From positions 1,199,394-1,231,642 of the forward strand of contig NZ_RDBK01000043.1 in the NCBI RefSeq assembly GCF_008042275.1: a DNA stretch of 32,249 nt, given 5' to 3'. The position numbers were made by a program, and so were the translations under genes. Positions 21,692-29,911 of this stretch are shown piece by piece. The notes beneath the pieces are model-generated. The model was not told the origin of the DNA. It made no database searches and saw only the letters and a list, made by a program, of their open reading frames with translations. The stretch comes from Streptomyces sp. OR43 (GTDB lineage: Bacteria > Actinomycetota > Actinomycetes > Streptomycetales > Streptomycetaceae). Position 1 is the stretch's first letter; each line of letters starts with the position of its first letter.

Positions 21692-22852
21692 TCAGTAGGA
21701 CTTGGGCAGGCCCAGGGACTGGTGGGAGACGTAGTTGAGGATCATTTCCCGGCTGACGGGCGCGATCCGCGCCACCCGGGAGGCGGTGATGAGGGAGGCG
21801 AGGCCGTACTCGCGGGTCAGGCCGTTGCCGCCGAGGGTCTGCACCGCTTGGTCGACCGCCTTGACGCAGGCCTCTCCGGCGGCGTACTTCGCCATGTTGG
21901 CGGCCTCGCCCGCGCCGATGTCGTCGCCCTCGTCGTAGAGCCGGGCGGCCTTCTGCATCATCAGGCGGGCCAGTTCCAGTTCGATGTGGGCCTGGGCGAG
22001 CGGGTGCGCGATGGCCTGGTGGGCGCCGATGGGCTCCTTCCACACCTGGCGGGTCTTGGCGTACTCCACGGCGCGGTCGAGCGCGAACCGGCCCATGCCG
22101 ATACCGAAGGCGGCGGTCATGATGCGTTCGGGGTTGAGGCCCGCGAAGAGCTGGAGGAGTCCGGCGTCCTCCTCGCCGACGAGTGCGCCGGCCGGCAGTC
22201 GTACGTCGTCGAGGACGAGTTCGAACTGCTTCTCGGCGGCGAGGAGTTCCATCTCGATGTGGGAGCGCCCGAAGCCGGGGGTGTCGCGCGGGACGATGAA
22301 CAGGCAGGGCTTCAGCTTGCCGGTCCTGGCGTCCTCGGTGCGTCCGACGATGAGCGTGGCGTCGGCGATGTCGACGCCGGAGACGAAGACCTTGCGGCCG
22401 TTCAGCACCCATGCGTCACCGTCCCGGCGGGCGGTGGTGGTGATGCGGTGGGAGTTGGAGCCGGCGTCGGGTTCGGTGATGCCGAAGGCCATGGTGAGGG
22501 TGCCGTCGGCGAGGCCGGGGAGCCACTGCCGCTTCTGGTCGTCGGTGCCGAAGCGGGCTATCACGGTGCCGCAGATGGCGGGCGAGACGACCATCATGAG
22601 CAGCGGGGAGCCGGCCGCGCCCAACTCCTCCAGGACGATGGCGAGTTCGGTGATCCCGCAGCCGCCTCCGCCGTACTCCTCGGGAAGGTTCACGCCCAGG
22701 TAGCCGAGCTTGCCCGCCTCGGACCACAGGTCCCGCGGGTGTTCGCCCTTGCGGGCGAGGTCGGTGGAGTACTCCCTGCCGTACCGCTTGCCGAGGGCGG
22801 CGACGGCGGCGCGCAGCGCTTGCTGCTCTTCGGTTTCCAGGACGGTGCTCAT
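21692..22852 (-). CDS. Acyl-CoA dehydrogenase (isovaleryl/citronellyl type)
   Basis: 386 residues, ATG 22852, overlapping the carboxylase alpha stop by four bases. FAD enzyme that makes an alpha,beta-double bond in an acyl-CoA. FAD-binding stretches MAFGITEPDAGSNS (121-134) and WVLNGRKVFVSG (148-159) are normal. At the position of the usual late catalytic Glu it has ARIAPVSRE, with no acid. A Glu is found at residue 242 in LNPERIM, where isovaleryl-CoA dehydrogenase places its base. This supports a beta-branched substrate, as for LiuA or AtuD. Confidence 0.93.
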   Translation of the reverse strand: MSTVLETEEQQALRAAVAALGKRYGREYSTDLARKGEHPRDLWSEAGKLGYLGVNLPEEYGGGGCGITELAIVLEELGAAGSPLLMMVVSPAICGTVIARFGTDDQKRQWLPGLADGTLTMAFGITEPDAGSNSHRITTTARRDGDAWVLNGRKVFVSGVDIADATLIVGRTEDARTGKLKPCLFIVPRDTPGFGRSHIEMELLAAEKQFELVLDDVRLPAGALVGEEDAGLLQLFAGLNPERIMTAAFGIGMGRFALDRAVEYAKTRQVWKEPIGAHQAIAHPLAQAHIELELARLMMQKAARLYDEGDDIGAGEAANMAKYAAGEACVKAVDQAVQTLGGNGLTREYGLASLITASRVARIAPVSREMILNYVSHQSLGLPKSY

Positions 22853-24807
22853 GCGTTCTCCTCAGCGGGGTCTGCGGTTTCGGCGACGACGGCGAGCAGC
22901 GCGCCGACCTCCACCTGGAGGCCGGCGACGGCGTGCAGGGCGGTGAGGGTGCCGGAGGCGGGGGCGAGGATGCGGTGCTCCATCTTCATCGCCTCCAGCC
23001 AGATCAGCGGCTGCCCGGCCTCCACGGCGGCCCCGGCGACGAGTCCGTCCGCGAGGCGGACGACGGTGCCGGGCATCGGGGCGAGCAGGGAGCCGGGTTC
23101 GGTGCGGTCGGTGGGGTCGGTGAAGCGGGGCAGGGCGGTGAAGGCGTACGAGCCGGTGGCGGTGTCCACGTACACCTGGTCGCCGTGGGCGGCGACGGCG
23201 AAGTGCCGGGTGACGCCGCCGGTTTCGAGGGTGACGTGGTCGGGGCGGGCGGCTGTGACGCGGGTGCCCGGTTCGAGGGTGAGGCCTTCACGGGTGGTGC
23301 GGTAGGCGATGTCGTACGCGCGGCCGTCGGGTTCGCCGCGGTAGCGCCGGAGCCGGGGCTGCGAGGCGACGTTGCGCCAGGCACCGAAGCGGGCGACGCC
23401 GCCGGTGGTGGTGCGGCGGGTGGCTTCGGCGAGGGCGGCGGCGGTGGCGGCGAGCCGTTGGCCGCTCTCCTCCGCCTCGGTGGTCAGCGCCGCCAGGTGC
23501 CGGTCGTAGAAGCCGGTGTCGAGGCGGGCGGCGACGAAGTCCGGGTGGCGCAGGGAGCGTACGAGGAGCTCGCGGTTGGTGACCGGGCCGTGGATGCGGG
23601 CCCGTTCCAGGGCGCGGGCCAGCAGGCGTACGGCTTCGGTGCGGGTCGGGGCGTGGGCGATGACCTTGGCGAGCATCGGGTCGTAGTGCACGCCGATGGT
23701 GTCGCCGCCGGTGTATCCGGTGTCCAGGCGCAGGCCCGGCTCGTCCGGCACGTCCAGTGCGCGCAGCGCTCCGGTCTGCGGCTGCCAGTCCCGCGCCGGG
23801 TCCTCGGCGTAGAGCCGGGCCTCGACGGCGTGCCCGGTGGGCTGCGGCGGGCCGGCGGCGGGCAGGGGTTCGCCCTCCGCGACCCGTAGTTGCAGGGCGA
23901 CGAGGTCCAGGCCGAACACGGCCTCCGTGACGGGGTGTTCGACCTGGAGGCGGGTGTTCATCTCCAGGAAGTACGGACGTCCGTCGGCGGCGACCAGGAA
24001 TTCGACGGTACCGGCGCCCCGGTAGCCGACGGCTCGTGCGGCGGCCGTGGCGGCGTCGTGCAGCCCGTCCCGGAGTCCGTCGTCGAGGCCGGGCGCGGGC
24101 GCCTCCTCGATGACCTTCTGGTGGCGGCGCTGGAGCGAGCAGTCGCGCGTGCCGAGCGCCCACACGCCGTCGTGCTCGTCGGCCATGACCTGGACCTCGA
24201 CGTGCCGGCCGCGCTCCACGTACGGCTCGGCGAACACCTCGCCGTCCCCGAACGCGGACAGCGCCTCGGCCGCCGCGGCCGTCAGCTCGCCCGGCAGATC
24301 GTCCAGTTCCCGGACGATCCGCATGCCGCGTCCACCGCCGCCCGCCGCCGCCTTGAGCAGCAGCGGCAGGTCCTCGGCGCGGGCCGAGGCCGGGTCGACG
24401 GGCGCGAGCAGCGGCACCCCGGCGGCGGCCATCAGCTCCTTGGCGCGGGTCTTGGACGCCATCAGCTCGATGGCCTTGACCGGCGGACCGACCCAGACCA
24501 GTCCCGCGTCCTGCACCGCGGCGGCGAACCCGGCGTTCTCGGAGAGGAAGCCGTACCCGGGATGGACGGCGTCGGCGCCCGCCGCGAGCGCGGCGGCGAC
24601 CACGAGGTCGCCGCGCAGATACGTGTCGGAGGGCGCGGCCCCCGGCAGCCGGACGGCGGTGTCGGCCTCCCGAACGTGCAGCGCCCCGGCGTCCGCGTCG
24701 GAGTACACGGCGACGGTCGCGATGCCGAGCGCGCGGCAGGTGCGGAAGATCCGGCAGGCGATCTCACCACGATTGGCGACGAGGAGTGAGTGAATAGTGG
24801 TTGTCAA
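22849..24807 (-). CDS. Acyl-CoA carboxylase alpha subunit (biotin carboxylase + BCCP)
   Basis: 652 residues, TTG start at 24807 with GGAAAG nine bases upstream; the start is a little uncertain. Biotin carboxylase part: LLVANRGEIACRIFRTCR at 8-25, the ATP-grasp glycine loop AAAGGGGRGMRIV, and EMNTRLQVEHPVTE. A linker domain follows and then the biotinyl domain with Lys608 in WLEAMKMEHR. Length and one-chain layout match the alpha subunits of methylcrotonyl- and geranyl-CoA carboxylases (about 655-660). It carboxylates its own biotin; the beta subunit transfers the CO2. A 107-base gap separates it from beta, the largest in the operon. Confidence 0.95.
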   Translation of the reverse strand: MTTTIHSLLVANRGEIACRIFRTCRALGIATVAVYSDADAGALHVREADTAVRLPGAAPSDTYLRGDLVVAAALAAGADAVHPGYGFLSENAGFAAAVQDAGLVWVGPPVKAIELMASKTRAKELMAAAGVPLLAPVDPASARAEDLPLLLKAAAGGGGRGMRIVRELDDLPGELTAAAAEALSAFGDGEVFAEPYVERGRHVEVQVMADEHDGVWALGTRDCSLQRRHQKVIEEAPAPGLDDGLRDGLHDAATAAARAVGYRGAGTVEFLVAADGRPYFLEMNTRLQVEHPVTEAVFGLDLVALQLRVAEGEPLPAAGPPQPTGHAVEARLYAEDPARDWQPQTGALRALDVPDEPGLRLDTGYTGGDTIGVHYDPMLAKVIAHAPTRTEAVRLLARALERARIHGPVTNRELLVRSLRHPDFVAARLDTGFYDRHLAALTTEAEESGQRLAATAAALAEATRRTTTGGVARFGAWRNVASQPRLRRYRGEPDGRAYDIAYRTTREGLTLEPGTRVTAARPDHVTLETGGVTRHFAVAAHGDQVYVDTATGSYAFTALPRFTDPTDRTEPGSLLAPMPGTVVRLADGLVAGAAVEAGQPLIWLEAMKMEHRILAPASGTLTALHAVAGLQVEVGALLAVVAETADPAEENA

Positions 24808-24914
24808 GGGAGAACTCTTTCCGCTAGATCACCGCAACCATCAATTGAGGAACCCCGATGGCGAGCAACCACCTCCGCGAGAGCGGCGGCGGTTTAGCCG
24901 CAAAGAGGGGCCCC

Positions 24915-26513
24915 TCACATCCGGAAGACGCCGAAGCCGCCGCGGGCGCCCTCGACCGGTGCGGTGTGGATGGCGGACAGGCACATCCCGAGGACGGTCC
25001 TGGTGTCGCGCGGGTCGATCACCCCGTCGTCGTACAGCCGCCCGGACAGGAACATCGGCAGGGACTCGGCCTCGATCTGCTGCTCGACCATGGCGCGCAG
25101 CGCGGCGTCCGACTCGTCGTCGTAGGGCCGGCCCTTCGCGGCGGCTGACGCGCGGGCGACGATGGAGAGCACCCCGGCGAGCTGCTGCGGGCCCATGACG
25201 GCGGACTTGCTGCTGGGCCAGGCGAACAGGAAGCGCGGATCGTAGGCCCTGCCGCACATGCCGTAGTGGCCGGCGCCGTAGGAGGCGCCCATCAGGACGG
25301 ACAGGTGCGGGACCCTGGAGTTCGACACCGCGTTGATCATCATCGCGCCGTGCTTGATGATGCCGCCCTGTTCGTACTCCTTGCCGACCATGTAGCCGGT
25401 GGTGTTGTGGAGGAAGAGCAGCGGGATGTCGCGCTGGTTGGCGAGCTGGATGAACTGGGTGGCCTTCTGCGACTCCTCGCTGAACAGCACGCCCTGCGCG
25501 TTGGCGAGGATGCCGACCGGGTAGCCGTGCAGCCGGGCCCAGCCGGTGACCAGGCTGGTCCCGTAGAGCGGTTTGAACGCGTCGAAGTCCGAGCCGTCGA
25601 CCAGCCGGGCGATGACCTCGCGCGGGTCGAAGGGCACCTTCAGATCGCCGGGCACGATGCCGAGCAGTTCGTCCTCGTCGTACTTGGGCGGTTCGGCGGG
25701 GCCCGGATCGGGGTGCGCCTTGCGCCAGTTGAGGCGGGCGACGACGCGGCGGGCCTGGCGCAGCGCGTCGTGCTCGTCGACGGCGAAATGGTCGGCGAGA
25801 CCGGAGGTGCGGGCGTGCATCTCGGCGCCGCCGAGCGACTCGTCGTCGCTCTCCTCGCCGGTGGCCATCTTGACCAGGGGCGGGCCGCCGAGGAAGACCT
25901 TGGACTGCTCCTTGATCATGACGGTGTGGTCGGACATGCCGGGGACGTACGCGCCTCCGGCGGTGGAGTTGCCGAACACGACGGCCACGGTCGGGATGCC
26001 GGCGGCGGAGAGCCGGGTGAGGTCGCGGAAGAGCGCCCCGCCGGGGATGAAGATCTCCTTCTGGGACGGCAGGTCGGCGCCTCCCGACTCGACCAGGCTG
26101 ATGCAGGGCAGGCGGTTGGTGAAGGCGATCTCGTTGGCCCGCAGCGCCTTCTTCAGCGTCCAGGGGTTGGAGGCGCCGCCGCGTACGGTCGGGTCGTTGG
26201 CGGTGATCAGGCACTCGACGCCCTCCACCACCCCGATCCCGGTGACGAGCGAGGCGCCGACCGCATAGTCGCTGCCCCAGGCGGCGAGCGGCGACAGCTC
26301 CAGGAACGGGCTGTCCTCGTCGACGAGGAGCTCGATCCGCTCACGGGCCAGGAGTTTGCCGCGCGAGCGGTGCCGCTCGACGTACTTCTCGCCGCCGCCT
26401 TCCAGCGCCTTGGCGTGTGCGGCGTCCAGCTCGGCGAGCTTGTCGAGCAGGGCGGCCCGGTTCGCGGCGTATTCGGGGCTCGCGGTGTCGAGCCCGGTGG
26501 GCAGGACGGTCAT
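24915..26513 (-). CDS. Acyl-CoA carboxylase beta subunit (carboxyltransferase)
   Basis: 532 residues, ATG 26513, overlapping the AtuA-like stop (ATGA). N-terminal crotonase-like half with KYVERHRSRGKLLARERIELL and NDPTVRGGASNPWTLKKALRA; C-terminal half with GYMVGKEYEQGGIIKHGAMMINAV and GASYGAGHYGMCGRAYDPRFLFAWPSS, the CoA/biotin pockets. The size is that of methylcrotonyl-/geranyl-CoA carboxylase beta subunits (535-538). The LFLHNTTGYMVG segment is also characteristic. Which of isovalerate- or terpene-derived CoA it prefers cannot be decided by eye. From memory this is the SCO4380 position. Confidence 0.95.
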   Translation of the reverse strand: MTVLPTGLDTASPEYAANRAALLDKLAELDAAHAKALEGGGEKYVERHRSRGKLLARERIELLVDEDSPFLELSPLAAWGSDYAVGASLVTGIGVVEGVECLITANDPTVRGGASNPWTLKKALRANEIAFTNRLPCISLVESGGADLPSQKEIFIPGGALFRDLTRLSAAGIPTVAVVFGNSTAGGAYVPGMSDHTVMIKEQSKVFLGGPPLVKMATGEESDDESLGGAEMHARTSGLADHFAVDEHDALRQARRVVARLNWRKAHPDPGPAEPPKYDEDELLGIVPGDLKVPFDPREVIARLVDGSDFDAFKPLYGTSLVTGWARLHGYPVGILANAQGVLFSEESQKATQFIQLANQRDIPLLFLHNTTGYMVGKEYEQGGIIKHGAMMINAVSNSRVPHLSVLMGASYGAGHYGMCGRAYDPRFLFAWPSSKSAVMGPQQLAGVLSIVARASAAAKGRPYDDESDAALRAMVEQQIEAESLPMFLSGRLYDDGVIDPRDTRTVLGMCLSAIHTAPVEGARGGFGVFRM

Positions 26514-28339
26514 GCGTGCACCTCCGGTGCGTGGGTGCTCTCCTGCGGGGACAGCAGGGCCACGGGTATCTCCAGCCGGCGCGAGCGCAGCCACTCCCCC
26601 ACGGCCTTGGCCTGCGGGTCGAAGCGGTGCTGCGCGGCGACGCCTTCGCCGAGGAGCCCGTGGACGGTGAAGTTCAGGGCGCGCAGGTTCGGCAGGACAT
26701 GGCGTACGACGGGGAGGCCGGCGGTCTCCGGGAGGAGTTCCCGCAGCCGCTCGACGGTCAGCTCGTGGGCCAGCCAGCGCCAGGCCTCCTCGCCGTCGGC
26801 CCACACCCCGATGTTGGCGTCGCCGCCCTTGTCGCCGCTGCGGGCCCCCGCGACGAGCCCGAGGGGTGCGGTCCGGGTCGGGCCGGCGGCCAACGGCTCG
26901 GGCAGCTCGGGCTGTTCGACGTCGGACAGGGCCAGCGTGCGGGCGGGCGGCTCCTGCGCCTCGCGCCGCCCGTCGGGCAGCACGGCGACGTGCTTCACGT
27001 CCCCCGCCGGTACGTACCGGGCCTCGAACACCCCGTAGGGCGCGCCCTTCCCGGGCGGGGCGGTGACGTGGAAGCCCGGGTAGCTGCCGAGGGCCAGCTC
27101 GATCGCGGCGCCGGACAGGGCGCGCCCGACGGCGTCGGGGTCCTGGTCGCGGACGACGAGCCGGAGCAGGGCGCTGGCCGTCTCCTCGGTCGGGGCGTCG
27201 GCCCGGTCGGTCCGGACGAGCTCCCAGCGCACCTCGTCGGGCTCCCGCCCGGTCCGGGCGAAGGCGTCGGCAATCTGGTCGCGGACGAGCCGCGCCTTGG
27301 CGTCGACGTCGAGTCCGGTGAGCACGAAGACGACCTCGTTGCGCCAGCCGCCGAGCCGGGTGAGCCCGGCCTTGAGCGTGGGCGGCGGGGCCTCGCCGCG
27401 GACCCCGGAGATCCTGACCCGGTCGGGGCCGTCGGCGGCGAGCCGTACGGTGTCGAGCCGGGCGGTGACGTCGGGGCCCGCGTACCGGGCGCCGCCGGTC
27501 TCGTACAGCAGCTGGGCGGTGACGGTGCCGAGGTCGACGACGCCGCCCGTGCCGTCGTGCTTGGTGATGACGGACGTGCCGTCGGCGTGGATCTCGGCGA
27601 CGGGGAAGCCGGGGCGGCGGATGTCGTGGCCGCGGAAGAAGGAGTAGTTCCCGCCGGTGGCCTGGGTGCCGCACTCCAGTACGTGTCCGGCGACGACCGC
27701 CCCGGCGAGCGCGTCGTGATCGTCCGGGCCCCAGCCGAAGTGGGCGGCGGCGGGTCCGGTGACGAGGGCTGCGTCGGTGACCCTGCCGGTGACGACGACG
27801 TCGGCGCCGGCCCGCAGACAGGCGGCGATGCCCGCACCGCCGAGGTAGGCGTTGGCGGTGAGGAAGCCGTCGGGCACGGGCAGGCTGTCGCCCTCCACAT
27901 GGGCGACGCGCACGGGCACGCCGACCTTCTCGGCCAACGCCCTTACCGCGTCGGCCAGTCCGGCGGGGTTCAGCCCGCCCGCGTTGGTGACGATCTTCAC
28001 CCCGTGCTCGTGGGCGAGGCCGAGGCCCTCCTCCAGCTGGCGCAGGAAGGTGGTGGCGTAGCCGCGCCCGGGGTCCTTGAGCCGGCTGCGGCCGAGGATG
28101 AGCATGGTGAGCTCGGCGAGGTAGTCGCCGGTGAGGACGTCGAGCGGGCCGCCGGTGAGCATCTCGCGCACGGCGTCGAAGCGGTCGCCGTAGAACCCGG
28201 AGGCGTTGCCGACCCGCAGCGGCGGGGTCGCCGGTCCGCCTTCGGGGAGCGCGCCGGTGCCGGTCACCGGTCGGCCTTCGGGGAGCGCGCCGGTGCCGGT
28301 CACCGGTCGGCCTTCGGGGAGCGCGCCGGTGCCGGTCAC
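26510..28339 (-). CDS. AtuA-like protein (DUF1446, acyclic terpene utilisation)
   Basis: 609 residues from GTG 28339; GTG 28303 and 28267 are equally good starts because a 36-base repeat copies the start and its ribosome site. The family-typical beginning (RVGNASGFYGDRFDAVREML) comes only after the repeat, so 28267 (585 residues) is plausible. Conserved stretches: TGDYLAELTMLILGRSRLKDPGRGYATTF, NAGGLNP, GADVVVTGRVTDAALV, and GARSGDKGGDANIGVWA near residue 490. AtuA is required for citronellol/geraniol growth in Pseudomonas but its reaction is unknown. The position before the carboxylase matches atu clusters. Confidence 0.92.
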   Translation of the reverse strand: MTGTGALPEGRPVTGTGALPEGRPVTGTGALPEGGPATPPLRVGNASGFYGDRFDAVREMLTGGPLDVLTGDYLAELTMLILGRSRLKDPGRGYATTFLRQLEEGLGLAHEHGVKIVTNAGGLNPAGLADAVRALAEKVGVPVRVAHVEGDSLPVPDGFLTANAYLGGAGIAACLRAGADVVVTGRVTDAALVTGPAAAHFGWGPDDHDALAGAVVAGHVLECGTQATGGNYSFFRGHDIRRPGFPVAEIHADGTSVITKHDGTGGVVDLGTVTAQLLYETGGARYAGPDVTARLDTVRLAADGPDRVRISGVRGEAPPPTLKAGLTRLGGWRNEVVFVLTGLDVDAKARLVRDQIADAFARTGREPDEVRWELVRTDRADAPTEETASALLRLVVRDQDPDAVGRALSGAAIELALGSYPGFHVTAPPGKGAPYGVFEARYVPAGDVKHVAVLPDGRREAQEPPARTLALSDVEQPELPEPLAAGPTRTAPLGLVAGARSGDKGGDANIGVWADGEEAWRWLAHELTVERLRELLPETAGLPVVRHVLPNLRALNFTVHGLLGEGVAAQHRFDPQAKAVGEWLRSRRLEIPVALLSPQESTHAPEVHA

Positions 28340-28355
28340 CGGTCGGCCTTCGGGG
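28239..28355. repeat. 36-base tandem repeat across a gene junction
   Basis: Three full copies start at 28239, 28275 and 28311, with nine more bases at 28347. The period is a multiple of three and adds VTGTGALPEGRP units to the AtuA-like protein. Each unit holds GAAGG, seven bases and GTG on the minus strand, so start site and ribosome site are repeated. Confidence 0.97.
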
Positions 28356-29130
28356 GGCGTCCGGGCCCGGCGGGACCGGCGAAGGCCTGCGCGATGTCCA
28401 GCCAGGTGTCGGCGTCGGCGCCCACGGCCCGGACGGCGAGGTCGTCGCGGTGGGCACGCTGGGTGACGAGCAGGCAGAAGTCGTGCAGCGGCCCGGTGAC
28501 GCGCTGGGCGGCGTCCTCGGGGCCGTAGGCGGTCAACTCGCCGTCCGGGCCTTCCAGTTCCACCCGGAACTCCTCGCCCGGCGCCTGGATTCCCCGGACG
28601 AGGAAGGCGTAGTCGCGGGCCCGGACCCCGATCCGGGCCACGTGCCGCAGCCGGGCGGTGGGGGCGCGGGTGACTCCGAGGGCCTCGGCGACGTCCTGGC
28701 CGTGGGCCCAGGTCTCCATGAGCCGTCCGGTCGCCATGGAGGCCACGCTCATCGGCGGCCCGTACCAGGGAAACCGCGTCCCGGCAGGCGCCGCCCGCAG
28801 GGCCTCCTGGAGGCGCTCGCGGCCGGTGCGCCAGCGGACGAGGAGGGCGTCCGGGCCGTAGGCGGCGACAACTTCCCCGGCGGCCCGGTCAACGAAGCCC
28901 TCGGGGTCCTTCATCGCCCTGGCGACCTCGTCGCCGAACCGCTCGGGCTCGGTGACGGCGATCAGCGCGACCTCGTCGGTCCAGCTCAGATGGGCCACCT
29001 GATGGGCGATGGTCCAGCCCTCGGCGGGGGTGGCGCCCGCCCACTGCGAGGCGCTCAACCCGGCGACGAGCAGGTCGAGTTCCTCACTCTCGCTGCGCAG
29101 GTCGTCGAGCACGGCTGCGGCATCGGACAC
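28336..29130 (-). CDS. TIGR03084-type mycothiol/DinB-fold protein, operon leader
   Basis: 264 residues, GTG 29130 (VSDAAAVLDDLRSESEELD) with GGGGAG upstream. Four-helix DinB/mycothiol-dependent maleylpyruvate isomerase fold: WTIAHQVAHLSWTDEVAL holds the first metal histidines and MATGRLMETWAHGQDVAEALG the last; PWYGPPMSVASMATGR lies between. A C-terminal domain follows. It may act as a thiol-dependent isomerase or transferase on a pathway intermediate; no reaction is established for this subfamily to my knowledge. It is the first gene of the operon and its TGA overlaps the next start (GTGA). Confidence 0.88.
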   Translation of the reverse strand: MSDAAAVLDDLRSESEELDLLVAGLSASQWAGATPAEGWTIAHQVAHLSWTDEVALIAVTEPERFGDEVARAMKDPEGFVDRAAGEVVAAYGPDALLVRWRTGRERLQEALRAAPAGTRFPWYGPPMSVASMATGRLMETWAHGQDVAEALGVTRAPTARLRHVARIGVRARDYAFLVRGIQAPGEEFRVELEGPDGELTAYGPEDAAQRVTGPLHDFCLLVTQRAHRDDLAVRAVGADADTWLDIAQAFAGPAGPGRPPKADR

Positions 29131-29189
29131 GGTGCGCTCCCCTCGGGGCGTGGCGGTGTGTCCCGGAGCCTGCCAGCGGAACAGAAAAC

Positions 29190-29211
29190 AATCAAGCATG
29201 CTTGCATGATT
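29190..29211. promoter_or_regulatory. Candidate operator of the carboxylation operon
   Basis: An interrupted 22-base palindrome with AATCA/TGATT ends and a perfect 12-base core CAAGCATGCTTG (29193-29204); a second, overlapping imperfect palindrome CATGC-TT-GCATG is offset by four bases. It lies 60 bases before the first gene of the operon and just upstream of the plus-strand acetyltransferase. Minus-strand TTGATT at its edge could be the -35 box. A TetR-type repressor would block it. Confidence 0.6.
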
Positions 29212-29247
29212 TTTCCCGGCTCCGGCTCCTCGGGGCCACGGCCGCTC

Positions 29248-29253
29248 TACGCT
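29248..29253 (+). promoter_or_regulatory. -10 box for leaderless acetyltransferase mRNA
   Basis: TACGCT ends six bases before the GTG at 29260, and no ribosome site is present. This spacing places transcription start at or next to the start codon, the usual layout of leaderless Streptomyces genes. Confidence 0.45.
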
Positions 29254-29259
29254 TCAGCC

Positions 29260-29793
29260 GTGGACGACGACATCGCACATGGCATACGGATCAGGCCGGG
29301 CGGCCCGTCCGACGCACCCGCCATCCTGCACATGCTGGACGGGGCGGTTGCCTGGATGAACGGCCGCGGCAACACCCAGCAGTGGGGCACGACACCGTAT
29401 TCGCAGAAGCCCGGTGGGGCGGAGCGGGTGCGGCGGTACACGACCGAGCAGACGCCCTACCTGGCGGAGCTGGGCGGAACACCCGTCGGGGCCATGGTGC
29501 TGGGCTCCGGGCCCAGCCCGCAGATGCCCGTCGCGGCGGCCGGGGAACCCGAGCGGTACGTACGGCTGTTGGTGTCGGACCGCCGTCATGCCGGTCTGGG
29601 TATCGGGGCGGCGCTCCTGGCCCATGCCGCCGAGGAGACCCGGCGGGCCGGCGTGGAGCTGCTGCGGGTCGACTGCTGGGCGGGTGGCGGGGGCGAACTG
29701 GTCGCCTTCTACGAACGCAACGGCTTCGCCCCCGCCACCCGCTTCATGTCCGGGGAGTGGCCGGGCCAGGTGCTGACCCGTCGGGTCGGCTGA
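29260..29793 (+). CDS. GNAT N-acetyltransferase, probably leaderless
   Basis: 177 residues from GTG 29260 (MDDDIAHGIRIRPGG). GNAT fold: IRPGGPSDAPAILHML at the start, RYVRLLVSDRRHAGLGIGAALLAHAAEETRRAGVELLRVD with the acetyl-CoA loop RHAGLGIG, and ELVAFYERNGF. Unlike the two acetyltransferases at 17-18 kb it is of the single-domain type acting on small molecules; the substrate is unknown. The frame stays open far upstream, but that part is antisense to the operon and has no signals. The last codons (RRVG, stop) are the start of a 46-base tandem repeat. Confidence 0.85.
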   Translation: MDDDIAHGIRIRPGGPSDAPAILHMLDGAVAWMNGRGNTQQWGTTPYSQKPGGAERVRRYTTEQTPYLAELGGTPVGAMVLGSGPSPQMPVAAAGEPERYVRLLVSDRRHAGLGIGAALLAHAAEETRRAGVELLRVDCWAGGGGELVAFYERNGFAPATRFMSGEWPGQVLTRRVG

Positions 29794-29891
29794 CGGCCCC
29801 GCGTCGGACGGCACCGGCGCTACCGCGCGGGTCGGCTGACGGCCCCGCGTCGGACGGCACCGGCGCTACCGCGCGGGTCGGCTGACGGCCC
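29782..29891. repeat. 46-base tandem repeat, 2.4 copies
   Basis: Copies begin at 29782, 29828 and 29874 (the last covers about 18 bases). The first copy holds the final codons and TGA of the acetyltransferase gene, so its end GTCGGCTGA is repeated twice after the true stop. It fills most of the gap to the convergent DinB gene. Confidence 0.95.
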
Positions 29892-29911
29892 GCCCCGGGC
29901 GACGGCCGGCG

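Noticed and set aside
24808..24914. Possible small gene or internal promoter between the carboxylase subunits
   Set aside because: Only a small GCGGC/GCCGC hairpin and no convincing -35/-10 pair or start; recorded as a gap in the operon.
26514..28457. Minus-strand frame open upstream of the carboxylase beta start
   Set aside because: It is the beta frame running through the AtuA-like gene in another phase. The beta gene begins at ATG 26513, and no fusion is supported.
28450..29259. Plus-strand extension of the acetyltransferase frame
   Set aside because: Antisense to the operon's first gene, with no family match; the GNAT fold begins just after GTG 29260, which has a fitting -10 box.
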